Source: Ophiodon elongatus (Eukaryota > Chordata > Actinopteri > Perciformes > Hexagrammidae). From it: DNA of 64,000 nt. Positions within the stretch are counted from its first letter, which is position 1; each line of letters starts with the position of its first letter. Below are positions 46,150 to 59,681 of the stretch, one piece after another. Location of the stretch: NCBI GenBank assembly GCA_016806645.1, contig JACSYO010002131.1, positions 348,001 through 412,000 on the forward strand, read 5' to 3'. The notes under the pieces are model-generated. The model searched no databases. It was not told the DNA's origin and saw only the letters and a program-made list of their open reading frames with translations. The translations under genes were made by a program, and so were the position numbers.

Positions 46150-48300
46150 AGAAACAAGCAACCGCCAACTGACTCGTAGAAAATCATACTGCTTATCAAA
46201 AGAAAAAGAAGAAAAAAAAAACCCAGATGCCACGCTGCATCAGAACACATAGGTGGCACGCTTACAAACGCACAAACGCTCCGAGGATTGGGTCATTTCA
46301 AAAGCACGGTCAGTCCGATGATTACGCGTCGTAGGGCAGTGGTCAGCTTTGAATCGAGATCAACTATGAATGCTCACAGCATTTCTGATGGCAGCATCTT
46401 GCCCTCTTATTTTGGGGCTCTTAGTTTTGGCAGTAAGAATGCTCATGTGCTGCAATTCCAGATTGGTTGTTTCAAGGTGCAGATATTGGCTGGTCATTTT
46501 TCACTCTCACGAAAAAAAAAACAGGCTAAATATTTTTGTCTCTTATGATAGAGGCTGTGTGAAGAAGGTGCAGCCCCCGGTGGCAACATTTACATACCTT
46601 TTTTTTGTTTTTATTTTTTTTGAGTGTGTTGGCAGTGAAGGGGCTGGTACATTGTCATTGATAAGCCACAGGGGGTTTTCGTTGGTCCCAAATTTAAATG
46701 ACCAAACCTTTCCACAGGACCCTGACCCTCTTTGCTGCATCTATTGTGCTTTCAGGATACGAGCACTTCAAACACACCTCACATTTACTTCCTCGGACAC
46801 ACACACACACACACACACACTGACACACATCGCAACCATAACAACACGATTCTCTTGACCCCGTCGCTTGAATAAAGCCGCTTGTTGCTAGGGAGAAGCT
46901 TGTGTTCATTTTAACCTCACATCGCACAGAAACTCAAGTAATGCTAGCTGGGTTTGTTCGGAGGTATCCATGCACGGGCAAGGCTAAGAGATTACAACCC
47001 AGATGATGAACACAGTGATCCCTTATGGCCACGCCGGACACTGAAATGCAATATCCATACTAGCGTGCTACTTGGCGATGTAACGCTCCGTGTTGAGTGG
47101 TCCGCGAGCGTGGATATTAGGACAGGCAGTGCTGGACTGCCAGCAATATTGGAAGCACTATTTAGTGTGCGACTAGTGTTAACGATAGCTAAAGCTAACA
47201 CCCTCAGTCTCTCATATGCTTACTGCCCTGTTCACTAAACGCTCCAAGGAAACAAAACAGCAAACATACACACACACACGCACGCACGCACGCACGCACA
47301 CACACAAATCCACACAACTCATTAGCAGAATATAAAAGAGAAATATTATCCAGTCAATATTCATATGGGCTGATTCCAGGCATGCAACTTCCAAGTCTGG
47401 ATTAAAATCGGAAAACAAAAAAAAAAGCTTCCTGCCCACCTCAAAAAATCAAATCCCACGGGAAAACAAAGCTTATAGACGGGGCAAATGGAAGACATAA
47501 ACAGCCTGGCAACATCAAGGAGGAAGTGGTCACTATAATGGCTCTCATTGGCTGTTACTACATGACGGGTCAGCCAATCAGTAGCTTCAACCACTCGCCG
47601 AGGCAGGTTACAGATGAGTAAATAAAATCTGATGAAAGAAATAAAAATTAAAAACTAGCTTAAAAGTAGTAGACACACACATTGTTATAAGTATCTCTGC
47701 TATAGTATGTTTTTTTTTTGTTTTTATTTTTATCTATGCATTTTTTAAGCTCATTGTGTAATAAAGAGAAAGGTGTTACTGTTTTTTTTCTTTTCCCTAT
47801 TCCATTATCATCATCATTAGCTTCAATATCATCATCAACAACGTAATCATCAGCATCGACAACAATACCGTTTTCACAATTATTACTATTGGTTAATGCA
47901 AGGTGTGTGGTCTCTATAGGCCTCCTTGTTTAAATTAAAGGGCTCTATTGGCTGACAGAGGCTCCAATAGAGAGAGAGGACTGTTCTTTCCCCACCTATT
48001 CATCTCTTCTCGTCTATACTTCTTATACTCATTGTAGAACAGGCCGATCCACTTTGTTTTCAGCTGGAAGGGCGATGTGAGGAGAAGGACTTGTGCAAGC
48101 TGTGTTCTTCCTCTGAAATCCCTCGTCTTCTCTTTCTCCCTCCCTCTCCCTCTCCCTGTCTCTAGTCCTATTCTGCCTCTTGTGGGAAATGATGGGAGTT
48201 GATTAGTGACAAATAAGTAACCCATTCCTCTTTTTTCCTACATTATCGGCGCACCTTATCTTTCCCTTTCCCTGTCGCCCTCCTTTCTCACTCTCTATGT
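46150..48300. other. Intergenic DNA and probable ndrg2 3'UTR
   Basis: No coding exon supported. Short CA tracts lie at 46799-46820 and 47265-47305. The stretch next to 48307 is probably ndrg2 3'UTR. Confidence 0.45.
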
Positions 48301-48306
48301 TTTTCT

Positions 48307-51300
48307 TCAGCAGGACACCTCCATCGTCTGGGAGGGGCTTGGCGGCATCTGGCCGCCCTGCGAGCCCTGGGACAGGGTGCGGGAGCGAGAGCGGGACCCA
48401 TCCATGGAGTAGGAGGAGGAGAGGGAGGTGGTGCGGGAGCGGGACAGGCGGGTCATGCAAGATGAAGCCACTGTGGAGCGATGGATGGAAAGAAATAGAT
48501 CAATGGAAACACTTTGTAGCATCTAGGAGGATAAAGATGGCGTTATTCTTATTGTTGACAAACCCTAAAAGAAAAAGGACAGAGTGAACTCACTGTAGCC
48601 CATTCCTTGGATGAAATACTTGAAAGCCTCAGTCAGTTTAGCAGGCTGCAAACACAAAGAAAAGAAATGGTTCAATCAGTACAATCGCCAGTTATTTCTT
48701 GAACTCGGTGCAATTTAGCCATAGTTGAATTCAGAATTTCTGTTTTCTTTTTTTTTTTAAATGTGGGTTTTGGAGAAAGGGAACTGGCAACATTACTTCA
48801 ATATCAGGTCAAGATTTCATTCTCGGTGCGCTGCTTCTGTTTCAGATCGTTGTTTTGTGTCTCTTTCATATTGTTTAACGCATCAATTCATGCGCACATA
48901 GAAGAGTTGATGCATTATTTTGGGCAAAACGGGGTAGCAATGATTTCTCTCGCTGAAGGCCAACCTGGTGGCGGCTGATTTAACAGGTGACTTATGTTTT
49001 TACGTAACAATCTTGCCCGCCGCAGCTTTAAACGTCCACGTTTTTTGAGTATCAGAAAGAGGCTGTTAGCTGGTCGTTACCTGGGTCAGCTGAGGGAGAC
49101 CACCGGCATCCGCCATCTGTGGAGGACGGAGAGAAGAAGTGTGCGTGTGAGAGTGAACGAAAGCATAAAGTGTAAGAAAGAAGAGAAAAAGACTAAAATA
49201 AGATTAAAAAAGACAAACTTGAGGGTTAGTTACCTTTAGGAATGAAGTTGTTGTTGGATCCATTTTGCTGTTGCACTCCACCTAGTGGTCACAGAAGGAA
49301 ACGACGGTAAACCTCTGCCGCCAAACTCTTTGTGTTGATAGGAATCTGATTACACAAGAACACTCGAAACCAAGTTATTCAGGTTTTTCCACGAGGAAAC
49401 AAACACTTACGGCGGCTTCCTCGTATGGAGCCTGATCACCCACCACCAACATCACTGGACACCTGGAGGATGACGGAAATAGAGATTCGAAGGGTGGCAT
49501 TTAGAGAGTTTATATTTAAAAATAATTATTAAAGAAATGAAGTAGAAAGATAAAAGTTTGGAGGGGATTTACTTGAAGGAGTTGTTGCGTTCAATGTTCA
49601 AGTCTCTGCGGCTGGAGGGGAAGGAGAAGAGAAGATTATGATGCCGTTGCTTGATGCAGGGTTTATTTGAGGCCGTTGCTTGATGCAGGGTTTATTTGCG
49701 CTCATGATGTCGGCGGGTGTGTTTACCTGTTGTAAGTCTTCCAGAAGAGCTCTATGTTCACCAGATTAGACGCTTTGGAGATGCGCTCTCTGTGAGACTG
49801 CACTAGATCTGTGTTGGCTGACATCTCCTCCTGCAAAGAAAATGAGACCGTTTGTTCGACTGCAACCCAAAACAATCGCAAAATGACGCAAAATAGGTGA
49901 CCAGGTAATTAGTTAGTAACTAATCAGAGCTATTTTGGGAAATAGATGTTTTTGCATATGCACTTTAATAAGACATTAATGTCATTGTACCTGACTGAAA
50001 AGGTGGGACAGGATCTGCTCTGTGAGGGAGGACGTCACGGAGCTGAGCTACAGAGGGAGAGGAGGAGAAATCATTAGGATCGCTCATCACTTAGTAAGTT
50101 TAATATGATAAACGATGACATAATCAATACCGCTCTGGGACGCAGAGCATGCACAGAGTCACCTAATCTCATATCCACAGCTACATAGATGGAGAGGTCG
50201 CGTCAGGACTAACGAGGTTACAATCCCACATGTTTCTGAGCAGGAGGCAGTGCGGTCCTGAGAGAAAGAAAGAAAGACATCTCGTACCTTCTGAGCAGCC
50301 CAGTCTATCCATCCTCGGGCGTTAGTGTCGATGTTGACCAGAACCAGACCTTCCACTGAATCTGGGTTTGCAAGCTGATGAGAGAAAGGAAGCAGCGGAG
50401 GGACGGGCGGGAAGATGACGAGAAAAACATCACAGGGCCGAAATGTCATCGAGGTTATTTCAGTCGTCAAAATGGTAGACAGACGTGTTCTTGAATAACA
50501 CAACGTGTAGAAAAGATTACGTAAAACCAGTTCAGTACACAACTCTTAAAGCTGCAGTTGGTAATTTATATACTATATCCTGACAGTAGTACATGAGACA
50601 GATATTCTGTGGGGGAAAAAAATGCCTCCTTTAAGTGTTCCTAATTGCATTCGTGCACAAAATCAACAGCCAATCAGAGCCGAGCAGTCTCTAACGCAGG
50701 TGTCGATCACTGCTCGTGAAACTCTGATCAAATTGTCAAAGTAGGCAGCAATGATCAAATATGTGTCAAGATTATGTTACTGCAGTAAAACATATTTTAG
50801 TGTGCTGTTTCGCCGCAAAATGAGAGAGTTTGTGCGGAGCAAATCTCTAATTTTGAAACTAAACAGTGCATTAAAACATGTTTCTGAAAGCATTCGATTA
50901 ACATTTGCAGTTATTAAGCAGTGATTGACAGCTGCGTCAGAGGCTCTGATTGGCTGCTTTTCCTGAGCACTGAAAGGAGGCGGGGGAACCGGATGTTTCT
51001 CGCAGATGATCCGTCTCGTGTACTGCTTACATGATACAGTGACAGTTTGAGCAAATATGACAAAACCTTATTTTTTTTATAAAAGTTACCAACTGCAGCT
51101 TTAAAAGGAGCAGTGAGTGCCCCACGCTGGGCATCAGTAAATTATTAAAGCAGAACTGTTATCACACTATTTTTCATCCTATTCACTCAAACTCTTTTTT
51201 TACATGTTTAATTACTAATCCTATACATTTAACACGCTTCATCGTCGTTGAGTGATTAATGTCCAATTCTAGTACATCTTAGAAAATGACTGCAAACTGT

Positions 51301-52556
51301 CACTGCCTTGTTCCACATGCTGTTTGACGAACAAAACAAGGATTAGCGTCTGTCAGAGCACGAGAGACAACAGATCACACTCACCGCGAACTTGGAGAGG
51401 ACGTACGCTCCCACTCCCACACCCACTCCGATTACGGTACGGAAGCTGACGAGGGACAGAACCAGTCAATAACACATACAGAAATAAATAAAGTGTGTGG
51501 AGCTGCATGGAGGAGTCAGTGAACATAAAGTGTATCTGCATTTATTAAAAGGAATCAGTTCAAATTCATGCTCGTGTACAATCGGGCACGATCACCTTCT
51601 GCGCTCAGAAGCCAAATCAAATTCTGTATATGAATACCGTCGACTCACTTGAAAAACTGCAGGACGGAAGGGATCATCTCTGCTATGATGTCCATGGTGG
51701 GATACTGGTAACTATAACAGGAAGCACAGAAAAAAAAAGCATCACATTTATGATGGTAAAGCACCCTCTTGGCTGTCTCAGCCGAAAGATTAATACGTAA
51801 TTATTGGACGTGAATCACAATACATGATGAGGAGAGATTTTCCTTATCAATATCATCTTGAGCACACAGTGGCTGACACTTTTATCCACGGGGATTTTCT
51901 AACGAGATCAAGACGAGAATAAGCTTCAATTTTTTTAGACGCAGCAGCAGGAGGTGAAGGTCGCATGGCGGGATGCCGCGACAATACACGAAATGAAATC
52001 CTCCCGAGCTCGTGAAATAATCACGCGATTTAGAGAAGTGATAGAGAAGTGCAGCGGGGAAGAAATAAGAAGGACGTTAAGAGAGAGAGAAGATTTTCTT
52101 TAAACCTCTGACAAGAGCGTATTCGGGACCGCGGAGGACGGAGATGCGAGAGATGGCGAGTATTTTTGGAAGAGATTAGTTTTAAGCCTGCCACAGAAGA
52201 TTGTTTCCACTTCTGGGAAATTTTTTTTCTTTCTTCAAGGTTACTGCAGGACGACGTGGGAAAACCAGCATTTCAACACACACACACATCACTACAGGCG
52301 GCGGAGCGGACGTCGTACCCGGTCGGGTAGGCAGCGGCCCCCTCCTCCTGCCCCGGAGCGTCGACGTGAATCAGGGTGAAGTTCTTGACGATCTCCTGCA
52401 TCTCCTCGAACTTGAACAGAGGGGAGAAGCAGCTCTTATCTGCCCGGGGGAGAAGAAAAACAACAGGAATCAATCAAGAGGAGTCACAAACGAGTGGAGA
52501 AAAGGAAAAGGAAAGGAAAAAAACGTGTGAACTCGAGAGTCGAGAAACAGAAAAAG

Positions 52557-52604
<48 letters not shown>

Positions 52605-55503
52605 ACTCACTGTCCAGACCCACATCGTGGAAGGTGAGGATAGCGGGCCTGCGGGTGGTTCGCGTGCCGTGCAGGGTCACGTGCAGGACGCCGTGGGGGG
52701 TCTCGATGCTGTGCTCCTGGTGGAAAGCAAGAGAAGAACGAGTGTGATTTCAAGTGTGATGCTGCTGGAGTGAGCTCGGAGATATTTTCAGTGAAAATCC
52801 CCCCCCCCCCCGAGACTTTTATTCATTCTTCCTTTTTTTTTTTTTTTTTTTTTTTATTCTAAAGCAACATCTAGATCTTTTCCGACTCTTTCAAATCATA
52901 GTCAAACTTTTTGCAGTTGTGTTTTGTTCCCTGATATGGCCATAAAGACTAATACAAATGCCTTGTAGGCTTCGAAGGCTCCTGTAAAAAGTTTGTAGTT
53001 CGCTTGAACTCCATTAAAATGCATTCAATTCCATTATCATCCTGTTTTCTGATTGGATAAAGGAAAACAGGAAATACTCGTATACCTGTCCTTGGTCCAG
53101 GAGTATCCTAGCAGCCAGTTCAGCATCCTGTGAGAAATGAAAGAGGGAAGTCCTGTTAGTACAAGATGTGCATGGGATTGTTGGATATATATATATATAT
53201 ACAACTCTTTACATGAATCTGAAAAGTTATGAATTATCGATTAATCAATTTTTTCTTAAAAATGACTCAAGATCTATCCTAGCAACTATGTCACCTCTAA
53301 AAAATCTTCAGAAATTCTTCTAATTTTGTAATCTGAGTCCCTTTGTGTCATTTCATTTCAAGCATCTGAAGTGGAACACCTTTCTTTCCGTCTTCTTTGC
53401 CTTTTTACTGCGAGAATTATGAGTGAAAATGTCTCCGATATTTGTTCTTTCGCAGACCTTTTATGTTAAATGAGGCCTTGCTCCCTAATTAACGCCCACA
53501 CAGGCAAGAGGGCCGTCATTACACTCCAGATCGCGCGGCGGAGAGCCTTTTCAGAGGAGCAGGTGGTTGTGGGATACCGAGCGTTTGTATGGAGGAAGCC
53601 TTTAAACGGGATGCTCGTTTGAATACCGTGGATACATTTACCCCGCTAATGAATTACTAGAATCACAAGCTCTCAGGAAAATTAGCCGCCTGGGAAGTTG
53701 AGGAGGAGGTGGGCGTCCCGGAGGTTTGGGTGAATGGAGAGAAGGCACTTAGTTAATATATTAGAAAAGGTCACTAGTTTAATCAATGTAAAGCATATTC
53801 TCCGTATTAGAGCTTGTGGCAGAGGCTGGACGTTAAATGCATGAGGGTGGAGGACCTCCCAGTCTTTATTACGTTGCCTCCTAAAATCACTCCTCCCACC
53901 CTCATGAGTCATGTTGTAGCAGATTCTGCAGAGTTTTTTAGATTCATTGCTAAAAAAAATACAAAAATAAAAATCTAATTCTGTTCTTTTTTTTTTCGTT
54001 CTTTATTTACGCGTGTTTTCACATTTTAATCGTCCCCGAGGGACAATGTGAACCACGGTTGTAGATCTGCACAAATGATCAAAATAACATAGATGTTTGA
54101 GATAAAAGATTCAATATGGTCTGGATTGTAGGTATTGTAATATCAAGACATATCTTAAAAGATAAAGTGTATTGATCACACTAACAACTATTGTCTATGT
54201 GTGCAGAGCCTGATATGTCTCACTCTGTCCCAACCGTCCTTAATACTCACTAGAAAACCAAACGTGTATTAATCCGCCGCTCAAAATAGTCCCTAGCCTA
54301 GCATAATGCACTTCTTACACCTGTTTGAGTCATGGTAAAACTACAATGCCCAGATGTTTTTGGAATATCCTGCGTTTTTATTAACTACGATTACTGCCTC
54401 GCAGTTGTAGGCCGTCGCCGACCAATCACGTTGCAGTTTACATCCACGCCTGTCCAATAACGCCCTCACTTCATCATTTCATCCTATCAGACATTTGTGT
54501 GAAATTCTCATAATTAGCACATGTATTGTTATGTTGCAGCCAAAAAAAATGTGTTTTGTGAGGTCACAGTGAACTTTGACAACCAAAATCTCATCAGTTT
54601 ATTCTTGAGTCAGGTGGATATTTGTGCCAAAAGTGAGACGGAAATTATCTCCATGCATTCCTGAGATGTAACGAGAATAAGACGGATGGAGAGGCAACCC
54701 GAAAACACAAATGGCGTCTGGCCATGGCCGGCGCCGGCGCGCAGACATCAAAATTATAGAACATATTTTTGAGCAGCTTTTAAAGGTTAAAACCTTGGTA
54801 GGTAGCAATAAGCTTGGAACGTATTTCCACGGAAAAGGTGGGGAAGTTGGACGTTATTGAGAGAGCAACTCACGTATTGCTGGTTTTAGTCTCAAAGCCA
54901 TTTGTTGACACTAAGAATAATATAGACTAACACCTGCCTGGTCCTTTTATTGCTCTTTAACCCTGAGTTGCAGTTATTCAATTCATAGCTGAAATTCCTT
55001 TGATATACATCCACCATATTCTTGGGAGACAAAAGGTTTTCAACAACAACATCACACATATTTTGAGTCAAAGCAATACAGTAGAGTGATCCTGTTCGGA
55101 CATTGATGTATCATTTTTGTCAACAATGTGACCACACCTGTACCTGCTCACTCACTCACTGGATGTCACTTAAATGTACGCTTTGGTCCACTCTGTTAAA
55201 CTCTGTTGTTTTGTTTTTTTAACGCTGTATTTCCCCCGTTTGCCCACCAGCTGTCAGCAGTGAGAGACGAGCGGCTCTGCAGCGCTGCATCCACTCAGCA
55301 TCAGCAGAGGAGATCTGCTCGCTCCCTCAGGGTTTTGACGTCAACCCGCAGATCTGAGCCAACGCTGCAGCTTTGCATACACACACACACATACACACAC
55401 ACACACACACACTCATACATACACGACACACATGTCATCACATGTAGGCTTTGCTCAGACTCGAAAGCGCGTGCACGGTCAGATTTGTGCACAGCAAGGA
55501 CAC

Positions 55504-55576
<73 letters not shown>

Positions 55577-55779
55577 GAACCCTTGTTTTCTGGTCTTCTG
55601 GGACATAGACACATGGACACAGACGCTGCCATTTATCCACGGTTTCAGATTATGCACGTTACATACCGACGACCATGCAAGTAATGCATGTTTCTCCAAA
55701 CTCGGATTAAAGTCAGCCTGCATGTGTGTATCTGCATAGACACTAGTACAATATGCACATGTGTGTACGTGTTTTTGTA

Positions 55780-55843
<64 letters not shown>

Positions 55844-55937
55844 TGTGTGTGGCATAGTCTCTGACCTTGGCTTCAGCCTGACCCGTGAGCAACGGCTTCT
55901 CCTCCGTGATGGCGATCTCCTGCATTTCTGTTGTCAT
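48307..55937 (-). CDS. ndrg2: N-myc downstream-regulated gene 2 (NDRG2), 15 coding exons, 367 aa
   Basis: Coding exons 5' to 3' are 55937-55866, 53127-53086, 52716-52611, 52439-52319, 51711-51649, 51445-51385, 50374-50288, 50047-49991, 49830-49727, 49611-49573, 49462-49411, 49281-49234, 49116-49081, 48645-48594 and 48470-48307. They total 1104 nt with every codon phase matching. The protein starts MTTEMQEIAITEEKPLLTGQ. It has the alpha/beta-hydrolase-like NDRG fold: RPAILTFHDVGLDNKSCF, then FEEMQEIVKNFTLIHVDAPG, GVGVGVGAYVLSKFA, VEGLVLVNIDTNARGWIDWA, VMLVVGDQAPYEEAAVECNS, KLTEAFKYFIQGMGYM, and the C-terminal MTRLSRSR and RSRSRTLSQ phospho-region ending TMEVSC. Exon 2 (AELAARILLDQGQ) and the MASSCMTRLSRSRT end identify NDRG2 rather than NDRG1, 3 or 4. 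NDRGs lack a working catalytic triad and act in differentiation, stress and membrane traffic signalling in the cytoplasm. An acceptor just before the ATG exon implies a non-coding first exon to the right. Confidence 0.97.
49643..49698. repeat. 27-bp direct repeat, two copies, in an ndrg2 intron
   Basis: GCCGTTGCTTGATGCAGGGT followed by TTATTTG occurs twice with a 29-bp period. Confidence 0.93.
50550..51100. mobile_element. TTAA-flanked MITE (piggyBac-type), 551 bp, in an ndrg2 intron
   Basis: The ends are AGCTGCAGTTGGTAA and its complement TTACCAACTGCAGCT, each flanked by TTAA (50546-50549 and 51101-51104), the target-site signature of piggyBac elements. No transposase frame is inside. Confidence 0.8.
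52559..52601. repeat. (GA)n microsatellite
   Basis: Perfect GA tract about 10 bp from the ndrg2 exon at 52611-52716, on the donor side. Confidence 0.95.
53086..53127 (-). CDS. ndrg2: ndrg2 14-residue cassette exon
   Basis: 42 nt, phase 0, encoding DAELAARILLDQGQ. In mammalian NDRG2 the same 14-residue segment is alternatively included, giving long and short isoforms. Both outcomes keep the frame here too. Confidence 0.9.
54385..54700. repeat. Dispersed repeat copy 2 (related to 18795-19110)
   Basis: Same ordered blocks as copy 1, including the GTTGCAGTTTACATCCACGC, TTCATCATTTCATCC and GAGGTCACAGTGAACTTTGA segments. Confidence 0.7.
55381..55574. repeat. (CA)n microsatellites, two tracts
   Basis: CA tracts at 55381-55412 and 55508-55574 separated by unique sequence. 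Confidence 0.95.
55783..55849. repeat. (TG)n microsatellite next to the ndrg2 donor
   Basis: TG tract ending 16 bp from the donor of coding exon 1, in opposite orientation to the CA tracts at 55508-55574. Confidence 0.96.
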
Positions 55938-56980
55938 GGTGTCGCCTCCTGTACAAGGTGAGAGGAGACCAGAGCATTTACAATCGGTCCCTTCTACAGC
56001 TGTTCTGTTCTCTGCACCGCGACAGTGAATGCACGTTATTCCCACTGCCATCCGGACACAAACACTTTAAACTTCGACGTGGGAACAGGTGGGCCTGACA
56101 CACACACACACACACAAGTTAAACACACACAGAGGCCAGAGCTTGTGCATGTATGCATCTACACACCAAGTGACTGAATACTGCATGCAGACGTTTTTTC
56201 CTCCGGGACTGTGTCTGAGCTGCGGGCTCTTATGAAAGTTAATTAGTAATTAGTGCCGGCAGAGATGACAGAAAAGGATTGTGGGGCAGAAAAAGAGAAA
56301 GAAGAGAAGAAGGGGAAAGGTGGATCAGTAGATGGACAGATTTTGGGGATAAAACATTACTACGAGGAATAACAGCATGGAGAGATGAAGGTGAGCGAAA
56401 CGTGTAACTTTGTGTTACTTTGAGATAAACGCTGCGACCCCGAGGGCATCGCAGGATGTGGTTGTTCAGAGAGGTCGAGGGAGGTCAGTCGCCCCGTTGA
56501 TCTCTCCACAGGTCTGGGAATTCAAACTGAACCTGTCACGATAACTACTTTTGTTGGAGGATATAATGTCCCAGAAATAATCACGATTCACAATATTATT
56601 GTCATTCCAGGACCATTTTTTGCCACTGATATTATGATTATATAATAGCATAATAATGCAAGTGCAGAAGCGATCAAGGTCATTTCTATATATCGTACGA
56701 TAAGTCGCTAACGTAAAGATTATCAAGGTCGTGGCAGTAGTAAATTTATTACTTCACAGATTCTCCACCTTAAGTTATACTAGACATAAATGCATAGACA
56801 AAATGTTCCTCAACGTAAAATCTTAGGCAACTGTAAGATACATAACCAGTAATTTTGTTGTGCAGATTCAGAAAGCTTAAAGGGAATATTAAAGTGAGTG
56901 AGTGAGCAACAAATTGTTCCTGCATCCGTTTGACAGCGTTCTGACTTTTAAAGCTGAAATATGGGACCTTCTGACATCAC

Positions 56981-56982
<2 letters not shown>

Positions 56983-57030
<48 letters not shown>

Positions 57031-57058
57031 GTCTGTGTCTGTGTCTGTGTGTGTGTGT
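56983..57058. repeat. (TG)n microsatellite
   Basis: Interrupted TG tract, with TC substitutions. Confidence 0.95.
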
Positions 57059-57292
57059 TTATGTGCCTGTGTTCACTCAACAGAAAATGAACTGCTGCCC
57101 ATGGGGGCCTGTGTCTCTCTGGGCCTCAAACAGAAATGACTAGTCACCAAAGCACCCCCCCACACACACACACACACACACTCATTGTTTGCCATCCATT
57201 TATCCTGCCCTCCCTCTATTTACATCTATGTATTAGTCTTGCACATATTGTATTTTTCATGGTCTCTCCCTGTCATTTGTCTCCATCATCAC

Positions 57293-57440
<148 letters not shown>

Positions 57441-57734
57441 ATTTTATTTTTTGCAAAGCTGCTGCAGCCTGTAAAACTACTCTGTTTCTTCTGACGTTAG
57501 TCATCTTCAGGGTTCAGCTTTTTTAGAGAAAATAGCACGAGCATGCCATGGTGTTGGTCCTGGATGTTGTACTTTCCCACCAGCACATGACAGAGATGAA
57601 TAGTTTGAGCAAAAAAACACAAATAAATGCGAAATGCATCGTCAAGTGGCTGAATTCCTGCGGCCAGATAGCACCAAAGAATTTTATTGACCAATGTTTG
57701 GGCCCACATCCACCAAAAGGGGTTCTGCCTGCTT

Positions 57735-57920
57735 TAAAGGGGGCAGATCATGCTCATTTTCAGACTCATACTTGTATTTTCAGCGTCTCCCAGAACATGT
57801 TTACATGCTTTAATGTTAAAAAAACTCATGATTTTCTCCCCATACTGTGTGCCTGAATGTACTTATATTCGTCATCTTTCTGAAACGCTCCGTATTAGTT
57901 GCTGTCTCTTTAAGACCTCC
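57735..57920. mobile_element. Possible TTAA-type MITE end
   Basis: Begins CTTTAAAGGGGGCAGATCAT and contains AACATGTTTACATGCTTTAA, a pattern of fish non-autonomous elements starting at TTAA. The far end is not clear. Confidence 0.4.
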
Positions 57921-58003
57921 TCCTGAAAAAGACCAGTCTGCTTTGATTGGCTTGCGAGAAAAATATGGCACACCTTTGCAAAGGTAGTTCTCACACTGTA
58001 GGT

Positions 58004-58048
58004 GGGGTATATTCTAATGGGGTATATTCTAATGGGGTATATTCTAAT
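58004..58048. repeat. 15-bp tandem repeat, three units
   Basis: GGGGTATATTCTAAT is repeated three times exactly. Confidence 0.95.
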
Positions 58049-59649
58049 GAGCCTGCGTGTGACATAGCAATGGCAGCCACATCCGATTGGCTTGTTGAAT
58101 CACATGTTGTCTGATACTGACTTTTTAAACACATAAGTCTTAATAGTCTGGAATACCTTTGTGACAGCAAGCAGCTTGAATATGAACTTGGCTCTGAAAA
58201 CGTCATGACTAATAGTATGTGGTTCTTTTTGATCTGATTTCTAACAGAAAGGACACTTCCTCATCCCATTAATATTGCTTATTATACAGTATATTTTCTA
58301 ACAATCTGAAACTTTTTTTCCCCACCCAGTCGAGCTCAGGAGCAACGACAGCACATCTAGAACTGGGAGGACTTCAGTATCTCTCTGATCCTGTACATTG
58401 TCCGACCGCCCATCCTCTATTTTTATATGACCTGACATGACAGCAGAGTAAGTTTGTTTATGTGCTCCTTGTGTATATTTATAGGTCTGGGGTTTGGCCC
58501 CATTTGGATGTTTGGAAGGGAAAGTTACGCTGCAACAGGATCTCTGTGGCGTTTCTTAAAAATATTTTAAGAAGGGACTCGCAGCTTTAATAGGAAAAAA
58601 CACAATACGCACTATAATACTATTCAATAAATGGCAGTCACAATTCATCCAGCATAGAAAGCATTGTTTTGTCAGACAGCAGTCCAAAACGCAAAAATCT
58701 TCAATTCAAAATCATAAAAAACTGAGAAAAACAGCAAATCCTCACATTTGAGGAGCAGGAACCAGTAAATGTTCAGCCTTTTTGCTGAATAAGTTATTTG
58801 ATTGATATCGCAAAGTTGTTCGCAAAAGGTTAGCACTCATGTTTTGGTCCCCACCAAATATCTATTTGGAAAATATCTGGCTCTTAAGGTGATAAAATTA
58901 TGAAGAGCATTCTCGACTAACGGCACTGATGAGAGGCTGCGGGTCATTAAATCCAAAACAATTGGCGTAAAGATGCTAAAATGCTGAGCAGAACTTCGGT
59001 CGGGTGATAATTGTCTTTCACATTAAAAATGTTTGTTTAACTGTTTTATTTACCATTGTTAATATAATATCAGAGTTGCTCTAAAAATGTATTATCTGTT
59101 GATAACTCGACTATTTGATTTTGCAATAGTATAGAATATGCATACAGTCGTCACATGACCAACATTCAATACTTATAGGTCATGTGCCGACCTCTCCGTG
59201 ACAACTAAGCAAACTCCATCCATCGACGAAGACCCTGAGATCAATGCATAGAACGTGCTCTTAAAAAAATAACTTGATTTATTGCATGAAATGGGAAATT
59301 ACATAATTTGCTCGTGCTCCCGTGAGTGAAATCCACTCTATAGACTTTAACAGAGCGTTGTAGGAACACTTTATAATAATGAATTCAGTATTATAGACAT
59401 GGACACATTGATACAGCTCTCACGTTACTCGCCCATTATAATTAATCTCTCTCTCTCTCTCCCCCTTACATACACACTCTGTCCTCCGCCTCATCATCCA
59501 TCTTTCTTCCTCTCTGCCTCCGCCTCTCTCTGAGTCAGGGTGTTTTAGAGCGTGTAATAACTGCTAAACTGCACAGGAGGCACCGTCTGTCACCATGGAA
59601 AGAGAAAGCAGAGAGATGGAGAGAAAACTGCAGATTTGCGAGGAAGACT

Positions 59650-59650
59650 G

Positions 59651-59679
<29 letters not shown>
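59650..59679. repeat. Poly-A tract
   Basis: About 29 consecutive A residues. Confidence 0.95.

Positions 59680-59681
<2 letters not shown>

Larger units (their letters stand above)
53128..55865 (-). other. ndrg2 intron between coding exons 1 and 2
   Basis: About 2.7 kb with no further exon seen. It holds a dispersed repeat (54385-54700) and three CA/TG tracts near its 5' end. Confidence 0.6.
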
